Source of the DNA: an uncultured Clostridia bacterium
GTDB taxonomy: Bacteria; Bacillota_A; Clostridia; TANB77; CAG-508
Assembly (NCBI GenBank): GCA_944393295.1
Contig: CALXZR010000106.1
Location: forward strand, 1 to 32,043
DNA length: 32,043 bases
Direction of reading: 5' to 3'
Numbering within the stretch: position 1 is the first letter of the stretch; every line of letters starts with the position of its first letter. The notes under the pieces are model-generated. The model had not been told where the DNA came from, did not search any database, and was given only the letters and a program-made list of their open reading frames with translations. The translations under genes were made by a program, and so were the position numbers. This document shows positions 1 to 8,233 of the stretch, piece by piece.

Positions 1-80
1 CCTATAAATAGTCAAAGCTATATACAAAATAAAAAGTCCACAGTTATCACATATAGATTATATTAAATATTAAAAGATAA

Positions 81-105
81 AGAAAGGAGTCGTATGGTTA
101 TTTAA
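81..105 (+). other. Shine-Dalgarno site followed by a three-codon ORF
   Basis: A strong ribosome-binding site (agaaaggag, 81-89) is followed at 94 by ATG, two codons and TAA (103-105). The next gene starts at 135 with no comparable site of its own. It may be a translated mini-leader or the scar of an older gene start. Bases 1-80 hold nothing I recognise. Confidence 0.25.
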
Positions 106-134
106 GTTATTAAATATATCATACAAGGTTATAT

Positions 135-773
135 ATGAATATTAAAGTTTTATATCATAGTAGTATAAAAATAGAAGGAGATATAAATATCTATTTTGAT
201 CCATTCAAAATAAAAGAAGTTTTAAATGATGCAGATGTAATTTTTATAACTCATGAACATTATGACCATTTTTCACCAGAAGATATATTGAAAATAAAAA
301 AAGAAAATACAATTATAATTCTACCAGAGAGTATGCAGGATAAAGCTTTGGAATTAGGTTTTGAAAAAAGTAATATTGTATTAGTTATTCCAAATGAAAA
401 ATATGTAGTAGAAAACAAAAACTTACTTTTTGAAACTATACCAGCATATAATATAAATAAGAATTTTCACAAAAAAGAGATGAATTGGGTAGGTTATATT
501 TTAAATATAGAGGGAAAAAGGATTTATGTTGCAGGAGATACAGATATAACAGAAGAAAACCAAAAAGTAAAATGTGATATTGCTTTAGTTCCAATTGGAG
601 GAACTTATACAATGGAGGCAAAAGAAGCAGCTAAACTAATAAATATTATTAAACCTAAAATAGCAATACCAATGCATTATGGAGCAATAGTAGGAAGTAA
701 AGAAGATGAAGAAATATTTGTAAAAAATGTAGAAAAAGATATAGAATGTAAAATTTTACTGAAACTTGTTTGA
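135..773 (+). CDS. MBL-fold metal-dependent hydrolase (UlaG/UPF0173-like)
   Basis: The protein is a 212-residue metallo-beta-lactamase-fold hydrolase. The metal-binding HxHxDH motif is H40, H42, D44, H45 (THEHYDHFS). The later ligands fit D135 in VAGDTD and H181 in PMHYG, so both metal sites look complete. It has no signal peptide or membrane segment and should be cytoplasmic. The family (Lactamase_B_3) includes UlaG-type lactonases and many uncharacterised members, so the substrate is unknown. ATG 135 is the only start in its frame after a TAA at 111, and the site in front of it is weak. It ends in TGA, the only gene here with that stop at its true end. Family assignment is firm; specific function is not. 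Confidence 0.85.
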   Translation: MNIKVLYHSSIKIEGDINIYFDPFKIKEVLNDADVIFITHEHYDHFSPEDILKIKKENTIIILPESMQDKALELGFEKSNIVLVIPNEKYVVENKNLLFETIPAYNINKNFHKKEMNWVGYILNIEGKRIYVAGDTDITEENQKVKCDIALVPIGGTYTMEAKEAAKLINIIKPKIAIPMHYGAIVGSKEDEEIFVKNVEKDIECKILLKLV

Positions 774-883
774 TTATTTTGTGAAAAGTTCAAAAATTTT
801 TCGTAATATCTTTTCAAAATAAAATGAATATGTTAAAATAAAATTAGTTATTATGAGATTTTATGTTGAACAAAGGAGAAAAA

Positions 884-1945
884 ATGGCAAATACGAAAAA
901 AGATGAATTGAAAAAACAAGATACTAAAAAAGAAAAAAAGAAAAATAAAAATGAAGAATTAGATAAAAACGAACTTATGCATAAACGTATAAGAAAACTT
1001 GGTAATTTCTTACTAACAGTTATTGTAACTTTAATAGTTGGAACTGGTGCTTTAATGTATTATCTAATATATACATCAAATCCAAATGCCGATAGTTTAG
1101 ATGCTGTAGTTGGAGAAATGCAAAATACTGTTAGCAATCAAGTTGACGATGAAAATACAGTATCTCTTGGGAATATAATAGATTCAGCAGTATCTAGTGT
1201 TACTAATGGTACTGATACAAATTCTTCTACAACTAATACTGTTGATGCAGTTGATGCAAGTTCTAGAAAAGTTTTAAATGAGGATTTAGTAGTTTTATAT
1301 AATGGATTAATATTAGATACATCAAAGATGGATCAAGTTGAACTTAAATACATAGATAATTCAAGTTTAGATAAAGAAAAATATGTAATAACTTATTATA
1401 GTTATGCAAATTTTAAGTTTAAAGACTTTGATTTAGGCACTTTATCTTCTCAAATATATGATGGACTAATAAAAGTTGAAAATGTTGGAAAAGTAGCAAT
1501 TTCTGAAGATTATAATGCTATACCAAGAACTGTAAAAGTTGTAAATTCAATTCCAACTATTGTAGCAGATAATAATCCAAAACTTACAGAATATGATTTG
1601 AAAAAAGTAATAATAGTAGATTTAGATGGAAATGATACTGATGAATATATTTTAGTATTAGGAAATACAACAACAGGTTATTCAAAAATTACTTTAGTAG
1701 ATTCTAAAGGTATAAAAGTAGATGACTTAGCTTACATAGAAAAAAGTAAATGGGAATCTGTTTCAACAGAAGAGTATCATTTATCAATAAATAATGTAGA
1801 AGTCATAGATGTAGATAATGATAATATTATGGAAATTTTAGTAGAAATTCCAAAATACGAAGGAGAGCCAAGTATAAGTTTATTAAAATATAAAAATGGA
1901 GAACTATCAGGAAAAAACAATATAGAATGTTCTTTATTACCATAG
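884..1945 (+). CDS. membrane-anchored protein with VCBS/FG-GAP-like repeats
   Basis: I start this 353-residue protein at ATG 884 because AAAGGAG (872-878) lies five bases upstream; an in-frame ATG at 863 would place that site inside the gene. It has a Lys-rich cytoplasmic head, one hydrophobic segment at about residues 40-60 and a Ser/Thr/Asn-rich linker. The C-terminal part holds two acidic loops, DLDGNDTDEYIL and DVDNDNIMEILV, spaced like calcium-binding VCBS/FG-GAP blades. The topology suggests an N-in, C-out surface protein. I do not recognise a named family and cannot give a ligand or function. It stands alone, followed by a strong terminator. Confidence 0.7.
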   Translation: MANTKKDELKKQDTKKEKKKNKNEELDKNELMHKRIRKLGNFLLTVIVTLIVGTGALMYYLIYTSNPNADSLDAVVGEMQNTVSNQVDDENTVSLGNIIDSAVSSVTNGTDTNSSTTNTVDAVDASSRKVLNEDLVVLYNGLILDTSKMDQVELKYIDNSSLDKEKYVITYYSYANFKFKDFDLGTLSSQIYDGLIKVENVGKVAISEDYNAIPRTVKVVNSIPTIVADNNPKLTEYDLKKVIIVDLDGNDTDEYILVLGNTTTGYSKITLVDSKGIKVDDLAYIEKSKWESVSTEEYHLSINNVEVIDVDNDNIMEILVEIPKYEGEPSISLLKYKNGELSGKNNIECSLLP

Positions 1946-1994
1946 TTTTTTAGAAATACGTCAGAATATCTTTAATTAATATTTATAACAAAGA

Positions 1995-2027
1995 AGCAGA
2001 AAAGAAGTACAATTCTTTTCTGCTTTT
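1995..2027 (+). terminator. rho-independent terminator
   Basis: A perfect 12-bp stem (agcagaaaagaa at 1995-2006 with its complement at 2013-2024) closes a 6-base loop and runs into a T-rich tract. It ends the transcript of the 884-1945 gene. Confidence 0.85.
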
Positions 2028-2099
2028 ATATATTTTTAATATTAGTTTTCAAAATAAAAACTAAATCAATTGTTTTTCAGATGTATCCTTAAAAACAGG

Positions 2100-2128
2100 T
2101 TGATTTAATTAAAAAAATGAGGTATAAT
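2100..2128 (+). promoter_or_regulatory. sigma-A type promoter of lysS
   Basis: TTGATT at 2100-2105 and TATAAT at 2123-2128 are separated by exactly 17 bases. The leader to the lysS ATG is short, and AAAAGGAG lies just upstream of the start. There is no room for a T-box leader. Confidence 0.75.
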
Positions 2129-2159
2129 AATAAAATCAAAAAGAAAAGGAGTAATAGCT

Positions 2160-3665
2160 ATGAGTGAAAATGAAAATACAGTAGAAAATGAAGAATTAGA
2201 ATTAAATAGACTAATGCAAATTAGAAGAGATAAGTTAAAGGAGTTGCAAGCTGCTGGAAAAGATCCATTTGAAATTACAAAATACGATAGAACTAATACA
2301 GCAGGAGAAATAAAAGCAAATTATGAAAAATTTGAGCAAAAGGATGTATCTGTAGCTGGTAGAATAATTGCAAAAAGGATAATGGGGAAAGCTTCATTTT
2401 GTACAATTCAAGATTCAAACGAAAAAATTCAAAGCTATGTAAGTATAAATGATTTAGGAGAGGAAAGTTACAAAGCTTTTAAAACATGGGATATTGGAGA
2501 TATTATTGGCATTAAAGGTTTTGTTTTTAAAACAAGAACAGAAGAAATATCTGTTCATGCAAAAGAAGTAACTCTACTTTCAAAATCTCTAAGAGATTTA
2601 CCAGAGAAATTTCATGGTTTAAAAGATATGGATTTGCGATATAGACAAAGATATGTAGATTTAATTATGAATCCAGAAGTAAAGAAGACTTTTGAGATGA
2701 GAAGTCAAATTATTAAAGAAATTAGAAATATTTTAGATGAAAAAGGATACTTAGAAGTTGAGACTCCAATTCTAAATACTATTTCTGGAGGAGCTACAGC
2801 AAGACCTTTTGTTACACATCATAATACTTTAGATATAGATATGTATCTAAGAATTGCAACAGAATTAAATCTAAAAAGATTAATTGTTGGTGGATATGAT
2901 AAGGTATATGAAATAGGTAGAATCTTTAGAAACGAAGGAATGGATATTAGACACAATCCAGAGTTTACATCAATAGAATTATATGCAGCTTATGAAGATT
3001 ATAATGATATGATGGATATAACAGAAGAAATCTTTTCTAAAGTTGCGATGAAGGTTTTAGGCACTACAAAGATAACTTACCAAGGTGTAGATATCGATTT
3101 AACACCATCTTGGAAAAGAATAACTATGATAGATAGTATAAAAGAAGCCTGCAACGTCGATTTTAATAATATAAATTCTGATGAAGAAGCACTAAGTATA
3201 GCAAAAGAAAAAGGAATTGAAGTTCCAGATATAAAACAAACAAGAGGAGATATAATTAGTTTGTTTTTTGATGAGTATGTTGAAAAAACTTTAGTTCAAC
3301 CAACTTTTATATACGATTATCCGGTTGAAATTTCTCCACTTGCAAAGAGAAAAAAATCAGATCCTAGATTAACAGAAAGATTTGAAATATTTATAGGTGG
3401 TAGAGAATATGGAAATGCGTTTTCAGAGCTAAATGACCCAATAGACCAATATGAAAGATTTAAAAAGCAAGTTGAGGCAAGAGATGCAGGAGATGATGAA
3501 GCTGGTATGATGGATGAAGACTTCATTAATGCATTAGAATATGGAATGCCTCCAACAGGTGGTTTAGGTATTGGAATAGATAGATTAATAATGCTTTTAA
3601 CAGATTCAGCATCTATTAGAGATGTATTATTATTCCCAACAATGAAACCTCTTAATAACGCTTAA
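2160..3665 (+). CDS. lysS: lysyl-tRNA synthetase, class II
   Basis: LysRS charges tRNA-Lys with lysine in the cytoplasm. The 501-residue length is normal for bacterial class II LysRS. An N-terminal OB-fold anticodon-binding domain (about residues 60-150, [16 protein letters not shown]) precedes the catalytic core. Motif 2 is [15 protein letters not shown] from residue 256, with the ATP-contacting Arg at 257. Motif 3 is GLGIGIDRL with Arg at about 475, and the C-terminus is the usual LLFPTMKPL. It has its own promoter and strong ribosome site. The last codons (MKPLNNA plus stop) reappear about 940 bases downstream on the far side of fic, which suggests that DNA was inserted at the 3' end of this gene. 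Confidence 0.97.
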   Translation: MSENENTVENEELELNRLMQIRRDKLKELQAAGKDPFEITKYDRTNTAGEIKANYEKFEQKDVSVAGRIIAKRIMGKASFCTIQDSNEKIQSYVSINDLGEESYKAFKTWDIGDIIGIKGFVFKTRTEEISVHAKEVTLLSKSLRDLPEKFHGLKDMDLRYRQRYVDLIMNPEVKKTFEMRSQIIKEIRNILDEKGYLEVETPILNTISGGATARPFVTHHNTLDIDMYLRIATELNLKRLIVGGYDKVYEIGRIFRNEGMDIRHNPEFTSIELYAAYEDYNDMMDITEEIFSKVAMKVLGTTKITYQGVDIDLTPSWKRITMIDSIKEACNVDFNNINSDEEALSIAKEKGIEVPDIKQTRGDIISLFFDEYVEKTLVQPTFIYDYPVEISPLAKRKKSDPRLTERFEIFIGGREYGNAFSELNDPIDQYERFKKQVEARDAGDDEAGMMDEDFINALEYGMPPTGGLGIGIDRLIMLLTDSASIRDVLLFPTMKPLNNA

Positions 3666-3672
3666 TAAGTTT
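3640..3672 (+). repeat. direct repeat, left copy (3' end of lysS)
   Basis: These 33 bases cover the last codons and stop of lysS and match 4580-4612 at 30 of 33 positions. The final 19 bases (aataacgcttaataagttt) are identical. All three mismatches fall at third codon positions of the Lys, Pro and Leu codons and are silent. This looks like a copy that once encoded the same peptide rather than a chance match. Confidence 0.8.
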
Positions 3673-3722
3673 TAATAAAGTTTAATAAAAACTTAAAAAC
3701 ATTGAAAAAGGTAGGAAAGTAT

Positions 3723-4455
3723 ATGAAAATATCTATTAACACTATGCAAAAATTATCAAAAATAAAAAATTCAGTATATGATGCAATTAAAATAGAATAT
3801 TTATACCATTCAAATAAACTTGAGGGAAGTACATTTAGCAAAGAAAATTTAATAGACCTTTTAGAACAAAAACAAGTTAATCGGTGAACATTTTTTAGAT
3901 GATGTAATAGAAACAAAGAACTCATTAGAATTATTTGATAATGTAATTAATACATTAAAAGAGCCATTTGATAAATATTTATTATGGCAGTGGCATAGAT
4001 TATTAAAAAAGGGAACTGTAGATGATGAAATAGATAATATTGGAAAATGGAAAAAATATGAAAATCGACTTTCTAAGACAGACCTAAAATTGTGTGAACC
4101 ACATTTAGTGGAGAATAGTATTTATAATTTACTTGAAGATTGGAAAGAAAGTAAAAAAGATATTTATGCTATAGCTGATTTCCATCAAAAATTTGAACAT
4201 ATACACCCTTTTCAAGATGGCAACGGAAGAATAGGAAGATTCATTATACTTAGACAATGCTTAGAGAATAATGTTGACTTAATTGCTATTGATGATGAAT
4301 ATAATAAAGAATATAGAGAGGCTTTATATAAGGCACAAACGATAGGAACTTTAGAACAATTAGTTCAAGTATTTGAAAAATGTCAAAAAAGACTTGACGA
4401 AAAATTACAAAGTTACACATCAACAATAGAACAAGTATCAGAGGAAGTTGATTAA
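3723..4455 (+). CDS. Fic-domain protein (AMP transferase-like), split by a +1 shift at CGG
   Basis: Read with one skipped base, this is a 243-residue Fic protein; the family usually transfers AMP from ATP to hydroxyl side chains of target proteins. The first 53 codons contain SNKLEG (residues 30-35), which fits the class II autoinhibitory (S/T)xxxE(G/N) motif. The second part has the full catalytic motif HPFQDGNGRIGR from His161. In the zero frame codon 54 is CGG (3882-3884), followed at once by TGA. Skipping C3882 gives GGT GAA CAT (Gly-Glu-His) and an open frame to TAA. I chose ATG 3723 over TTG 3702 because an AGGAAAG-type site lies before it. It sits between two copies of the lysS 3' end. 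It could be a pseudogene or a recoded gene. Confidence 0.8.
3882..3885 (+). other. candidate +1 recoding site CGGT (fic)
   Basis: Zero frame reads AAT CGG TGA; the protein frame continues as GGT (Gly54) if C3882 is skipped. It is the only in-frame CGG of this gene. The stop directly after it recalls the layout of the prfB shift site, but I see no upstream Shine-Dalgarno-like stimulator. Confidence 0.6.
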
Positions 4456-4579
4456 TTTATTGAAAATTATAAGTTTTAATAAATTCAATTGGATAGCATT
4501 AAAATAGCAGTTTTTGAATATTGAAAAACACCCTAAACAATAATGGCGAAGCAGATTACAACCAACTTAATAAAAAGTC

Positions 4580-4612
4580 CAATGAAGCCACTAAATAACG
4601 CTTAATAAGTTT
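4580..4612 (+). repeat. direct repeat, right copy (remnant of a lysS 3' end)
   Basis: Partner of 3640-3672 with three silent third-position differences. The terminator at 4641-4670 follows it, where a terminator would be expected after an undisturbed lysS. This supports insertion of the fic segment between lysS and its own terminator. Confidence 0.8.
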
Positions 4613-4640
4613 CGATACACTAAATAAAATAAATGACAAA

Positions 4641-4670
4641 AAATGGTGCTTAAAAGGCATCATTTTTTTT
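4641..4670 (+). terminator. rho-independent terminator
   Basis: The stem aaatggtgc (4641-4649) pairs with gcatcattt (4657-4665) with one G-U pair, and a run of T follows to 4670. It probably ended lysS before the fic segment arrived. Confidence 0.75.
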
Positions 4671-4690
4671 GTTATTTTTAAAAAAACATA

Positions 4691-4720
4691 TTGACAAGTG
4701 AACAACTATTCAACTATAAT
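4691..4720 (+). promoter_or_regulatory. promoter of the metal-sensing operon
   Basis: TTGACA (4691-4696) and TATAAT (4715-4720) are both consensus, with an 18-base spacer. An operator half-matching the downstream palindrome fills the spacer, so repressor and RNA polymerase would compete. Confidence 0.8.
4698..4713 (+). promoter_or_regulatory. ArsR/CadC-type operator O1 (degenerate)
   Basis: GTGAACA-AC-TATTCAA is a 7-2-7 imperfect palindrome between the -35 and -10 boxes. Its right half is identical to that of O2. Position and sequence fit ArsR/SmtB family operators, and the gene directly downstream encodes such a repressor. Confidence 0.65.
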
Positions 4721-4730
4721 ATAAGTAAGG

Positions 4731-4746
4731 TTGAATACTTATTCAA
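4731..4746 (+). promoter_or_regulatory. ArsR/CadC-type operator O2 (perfect palindrome)
   Basis: TTGAATA-CT-TATTCAA is a perfect 7-2-7 palindrome just downstream of the -10 box, near the expected transcript start. It resembles known CadC/CzrA operators. Its spacing from O1 (33 bases, about three helical turns) would put two repressor dimers on the same DNA face. Confidence 0.75.
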
Positions 4747-4784
4747 TTATTAAAATACCAAAAGAATAAGTAAGGAGGTAGTAG

Positions 4785-5147
4785 ATGTCTAAAAATGAAT
4801 TTGTTTGTGATTGTAATGTAATTCATAAAGATGTGGTTGATAAAACAAGGAAAAATATGCTAGAAGAAGATACTTTAAATAAATTAGCAGAATTTTTTAA
4901 AATTGTTGGAGATACCACTAGAGTAAAAATTTTATTTGCTTTAGACCAAAACGAAATGTGTGTATGTGATATTGCAAATGTTTTAGAAATGAGTAAATCA
5001 TCAATTTCACATCAATTAGGAACTTTAAGAAGAAGTGGCATTGTTAAATGTAGAAAATCTGGAAAAGAAGTTTTCTATATGCTAGATGATGAACATGTAA
5101 AACAAGTTTTTGAAATAGGTGTAGAGCATATTGAACATAAAAAATAA
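4785..5147 (+). CDS. ArsR/SmtB-family metal-sensing repressor (CadC-like)
   Basis: This 120-residue winged-helix repressor probably leaves its operators when it binds Cd, Pb or Zn. The N-terminal pair C8 and C10 and the MCVCD pair C59 and C61 match the alpha3N thiolate site of CadC. The C-terminal helix carries D102, H104, H115 and H118, spaced as in the alpha5 zinc site of CzrA and SmtB. The protein therefore seems to keep both sensory sites. The recognition helix is MSKSSISHQLGTLRRSG (about 69-85). AAGGAGG lies seven bases before ATG 4785. It is first in an operon with an HMA protein and a P1B ATPase. The exact inducing metal is inferred. Confidence 0.93.
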   Translation: MSKNEFVCDCNVIHKDVVDKTRKNMLEEDTLNKLAEFFKIVGDTTRVKILFALDQNEMCVCDIANVLEMSKSSISHQLGTLRRSGIVKCRKSGKEVFYMLDDEHVKQVFEIGVEHIEHKK

Positions 5148-5165
5148 AAATATGGAGGTAATAAT

Positions 5166-5387
5166 ATGAAAAGTAAATTTAAAATTAAAGGATTAGATTG
5201 TGCAAATTGTGCTAGTCAATTAGAAAGAGCAATACAAAAAATAGAAGGGATTGAAAGTGCAAGTATAAGCTTTATGACAGAAAAAATGGAAATTGAATAT
5301 GATGAAGCCAAAAAAGAAGAAATAATGCAAAATGTAAAAAAAGTAATAAAAAGAGAAGAACCAGATGTAACAATTGAAGAAGTGTAG
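5166..5387 (+). CDS. stand-alone heavy-metal-associated (HMA) domain protein
   Basis: A 73-residue ferredoxin-like metal-binding domain with the motif GLDCANCA near residues 9-16; the two Cys bind one soft metal ion. The LDCANC form is usual for Zn/Cd/Pb ATPase N-terminal domains, whereas copper chaperones usually have a Met in this loop. It lies 18 bases after the repressor and 13 bases before the ATPase, each with GGAGG sites. The ATPase lacks its own HMA domain, so this protein probably acts as its detached metal-donor or regulatory domain. Confidence 0.9.
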   Translation: MKSKFKIKGLDCANCASQLERAIQKIEGIESASISFMTEKMEIEYDEAKKEEIMQNVKKVIKREEPDVTIEEV

Positions 5388-5400
5388 GAGGCAATAACCA

Positions 5401-7248
5401 ATGAAAAAAAAGGGGATTAAAATTTTAATAGCTTTTATATTATTTTTATTTGCAACTATAATAAAAATTGAAAATGAATGGATTAATAATATAATATATA
5501 TTATAGCATATATTATTGTAGGATTAGAAATTATAAAAAAAGCAATAAGAAATATAACTAGAGGAAAAGTTTTTGATGAAAATTTCTTAATGACAGTTGC
5601 AACAATTGGAGCTTTTGGAATTAGAGAATTTCCAGAAGCAGTTGCTGTTATGTTATTTTATCAAGTAGGCGAATTATTTCAAAGCTATGCTGTTGATAAA
5701 TCTAGAAAATCAATTGCAGGTTTAATGGACATTAGACCAGATTTTGCAAATGTAGAAAGAAATGGTAAACCTCAAAAAGTAGATCCAGATGAAGTAAAAA
5801 TAGGAGAAATAATTGTAGTAAGACCTGGGGAAAAAATACCATTAGATGGTACTGTAGTAGAAGGAACATCAACTATTGATACAAAAGCATTAACAGGTGA
5901 ATCTTTACCAAAAGATGTGAAAATAGGAGAAAATGTATTAAGCGGTTGTATAAATTTAAACGGAGTAATAAAAATTAAAGTAACAAAAGAATATGGAGAA
6001 TCAACAGTAAGTAAAATATTGGATTTAGTAGAAAATGCAAGTAGTAAGAAATCTAAATCAGAAAATTTTATTACAAAATTTGCACAGTATTATACTCCAG
6101 CTGTTGTTGTAATTGCTATAATTCTTGCAATTATTCCACCAATTATTATAAAAGATGCAAGTTTTTCAGATTGGTTATATAGAGCATTATCTTTTCTTGT
6201 AGTATCTTGTCCTTGTGCATTAGTTATTTCAATACCATTAAGTTTTTTTGGTGGAATAGGTGGAGCTTCTAAAATGGGTATATTAATAAAAGGAAGCAAT
6301 TATTTAGAACAACTAGCAAACACAGAAATAATTGTATTCGATAAAACAGGAACATTAACAGAAGGTGTTTTTGAAGTTCAAAAAGTTAAGGCTGTAGATA
6401 TTAGTGAGGAAGAATTACTAAGACTTACAGCATATAGTGAAAATTATTCAAATCATCCTATTTCATTATCTGTAAAAAAAGCCTATAATAAGAAAATAAA
6501 TGAAAAACAAATCGAAAAAACAGAAGAATTGTCTGGACTTGGAATTGTTGCAAAAATAGAAGACAAAGAAGTATTAGTAGGCAATGAAAAGCTAATGAAA
6601 GAAAAAAATATAGAATTTACAAAATGCAATGATGTAGGAACGGTTTTATATGTGGCTAGAGATAAAAAGTTTGTAGGATATATAGTAATAGCCGATAAAA
6701 TAAAAAAAGATTCAATAGAAACAATTAAGAATTTAAAGAAAAACCATATAAAAGAAACCGTAATGCTAACTGGAGATAAAGAAAGTGTTGGAAAAGAAGT
6801 TGCAGAAAAAATAGGAATAGATAAAGTTTATGCTGAATTATTACCAGATGGCAAGGTTGAAAAAGTTGAAAGTTTACTAAAGGAGAGAACTGAAAAAGGA
6901 AAACTTGCTTTTGTAGGAGATGGTATAAATGATGCACCAGTTTTAGCCATGTCAGATATAGGTATAGCAATGGGGGCATTAGGATCTGATGCTGCAATCG
7001 AAGCAGCAGATATTGTACTTATGACTGATGAGCCATCAAAAATAGTAGATGCTATTCATTTGTCAAAAAGAACAATGAGAATAGTTAAAGAAAATATAAT
7101 ATTTGCTATTTTTATAAAAGTGCTTGTTTTAATTTTAACTGCATTTGGAATGTCAACTATGTGGGAAGCTGTATTTGCTGATGTAGGAGTTTCTATAATT
7201 GCAATACTAAATGCCTTAAGAGTGTTAAGAGTTAAAAATAATAAATAA
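5401..7248 (+). CDS. P1B-type heavy-metal-translocating ATPase (Zn/Cd/Pb exporter, CadA/ZntA-like)
   Basis: A 615-residue membrane pump that exports divalent soft metals at the cost of ATP. The intramembrane metal motif is C270-P271-C272 (SCPCALVIS), typical of Zn/Cd/Pb and Cu pumps. The phosphorylated Asp is D314 in DKTGTLTEG. The TGES actuator loop (LTGESLPKD), the nucleotide-domain NHP motif and GDGINDAP hinge motif are all present. It begins directly with hydrophobic helices and has no N-terminal HMA domain; that domain is encoded just upstream. Context with a CadC-like repressor favours Cd/Zn/Pb over Cu. Co-transcription and metal induction are inferred from spacing and operators. Confidence 0.95.
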   Translation: MKKKGIKILIAFILFLFATIIKIENEWINNIIYIIAYIIVGLEIIKKAIRNITRGKVFDENFLMTVATIGAFGIREFPEAVAVMLFYQVGELFQSYAVDKSRKSIAGLMDIRPDFANVERNGKPQKVDPDEVKIGEIIVVRPGEKIPLDGTVVEGTSTIDTKALTGESLPKDVKIGENVLSGCINLNGVIKIKVTKEYGESTVSKILDLVENASSKKSKSENFITKFAQYYTPAVVVIAIILAIIPPIIIKDASFSDWLYRALSFLVVSCPCALVISIPLSFFGGIGGASKMGILIKGSNYLEQLANTEIIVFDKTGTLTEGVFEVQKVKAVDISEEELLRLTAYSENYSNHPISLSVKKAYNKKINEKQIEKTEELSGLGIVAKIEDKEVLVGNEKLMKEKNIEFTKCNDVGTVLYVARDKKFVGYIVIADKIKKDSIETIKNLKKNHIKETVMLTGDKESVGKEVAEKIGIDKVYAELLPDGKVEKVESLLKERTEKGKLAFVGDGINDAPVLAMSDIGIAMGALGSDAAIEAADIVLMTDEPSKIVDAIHLSKRTMRIVKENIIFAIFIKVLVLILTAFGMSTMWEAVFADVGVSIIAILNALRVLRVKNNK

Positions 7249-7254
7249 AATAAT

Positions 7255-7302
7255 AAAAAATACACCATAAATGCTAGATATCATTTAGAGGTGTATTTTT
7301 TT
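7255..7302 (+). terminator. rho-independent terminator of the metal operon
   Basis: The outer stem tacacc/ggtgta (7261-7266 and 7290-7295) and inner stem taaatg/catt(t)a form a long hairpin that begins in an A-run and ends in a T-run. Confidence 0.8.
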
Positions 7303-7393
7303 GCGTAATATAATATCAAAAATGGAAAATATAAATATAAATATTATTTTTAATATTTTTTTAATATATATAGTTTAAATTAAAAGTAAGTCA

Positions 7394-7421
7394 TTGAAAA
7401 AAAAATAAAATATGATATAAT
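7394..7421 (+). promoter_or_regulatory. promoter of the peptidase-tsaD operon
   Basis: TTGAAA (7394-7399) and TATAAT (7416-7421) with a 16-base spacer, about 60 bases before the 7480 start. The DNA between the terminator and this site is almost pure A+T without other signals. Confidence 0.6.
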
Positions 7422-7479
7422 ACCAAAGTATATATATTATAAATTTGTGATATTTTAAATAAAAGAAAGAGGAGATAAG

Positions 7480-8199
7480 ATGTTCGGATTTGATAGAAAA
7501 GCTTTATATATTATTTTAATAATTTTAGTAGTATTATCAATTGCAAGTATGACTGCTGGAGAGTGGTTAAATATATTGCTAACCTTACCAGCTGTAATAA
7601 TAGCTATTACATTTCATGAATTTGCACATGCTTTTGTTGCAGATAAATTGGGAGATACTACTCCTAGAGCACAAGGAAGATTAACTCTAAATCCTTTAAA
7701 ACATATAGATCCAGTTGGATTTGTCTTATTAATGTTTGTGCATGTTGGTTGGGGTAAACCAGTTGAAATAAATCCAAATAATTTTACAAGTAATAAATCA
7801 AAGTCTGCTTGTGAAGCTTTAGTTTCACTAGCAGGTCCTATTATGAATTTTATTATTGCAATTATTGCTACTGTTATTTATTATGCTTTGTATACATTTG
7901 CACCAGTAAATACAGCAACTGGTATATTAATATTATTAGTTTATCTAATTACTATAGTAAATATAGGTATTGGAATATTTAATTTAATTCCACTACCACC
8001 ATTAGATGGAGAAAAAATTTTTAGACATATATTGCCATATAGAGCACAAGAATGGCTTGATAGAAATGCATATACTTTAAGTATGGTGTTTATGTTTTTA
8101 TGGTTTTTTGGATTATTAGGTTATATAGTTAGTCCGATTATAAATGTTGTATATAATGCTATTTTTAATGTAGTTGGTTTAGTTTTTAGTTTATTTTAA
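7480..8199 (+). CDS. site-2 protease family (M50) intramembrane metalloprotease
   Basis: A 239-residue multi-pass membrane protein. HEFAH (H46, E47, H50) is the zinc-binding HExxH motif inside a membrane helix. The third ligand is D176 in the C-terminal LPPLDGEK motif. There is no PDZ domain, so it belongs to the short stand-alone M50 group rather than to RseP. GGAG lies before ATG 7480. It is followed at 34 bases by tsaD, probably in one transcript. The substrate cannot be told from the sequence. Confidence 0.92.
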   Translation: MFGFDRKALYIILIILVVLSIASMTAGEWLNILLTLPAVIIAITFHEFAHAFVADKLGDTTPRAQGRLTLNPLKHIDPVGFVLLMFVHVGWGKPVEINPNNFTSNKSKSACEALVSLAGPIMNFIIAIIATVIYYALYTFAPVNTATGILILLVYLITIVNIGIGIFNLIPLPPLDGEKIFRHILPYRAQEWLDRNAYTLSMVFMFLWFFGLLGYIVSPIINVVYNAIFNVVGLVFSLF

Positions 8200-8233
8200 T
8201 AGTATGAATAAAGAAAGGAAATAATTTTATAAA

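Larger units (their letters stand above)
4456..4784 (+). other. intergenic region between fic and the metal operon
   Basis: This 329-base stretch holds, in order, about 90 bases without recognisable signals, a 20-codon ORF (4543-4605, no ribosome site) whose last seven residues MKPLNNA equal the LysS C-terminus, the right copy of the lysS-end repeat, a terminator, and the promoter/operator region of the metal-sensing operon. No RNA gene is visible. Confidence 0.6.

Noticed and set aside
1946..2159. T-box riboswitch before lysS
   Set aside because: The hairpin at 1995-2027 lies upstream of the lysS promoter (2100-2128) and belongs to the preceding gene; the remaining leader is too short.
3666..3722. 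Terminator between lysS and fic
   Set aside because: The A/T-rich direct repeats (gtttaataaa twice) can pair only weakly, and there is no GC-containing stem with T-run.
3860..3890. prfB-like programmed shift with an upstream Shine-Dalgarno stimulator
   Set aside because: The CGG TGA arrangement is similar, but no AGGGGG-like sequence lies 3-6 bases before the site in fic, nor at the other three sites.
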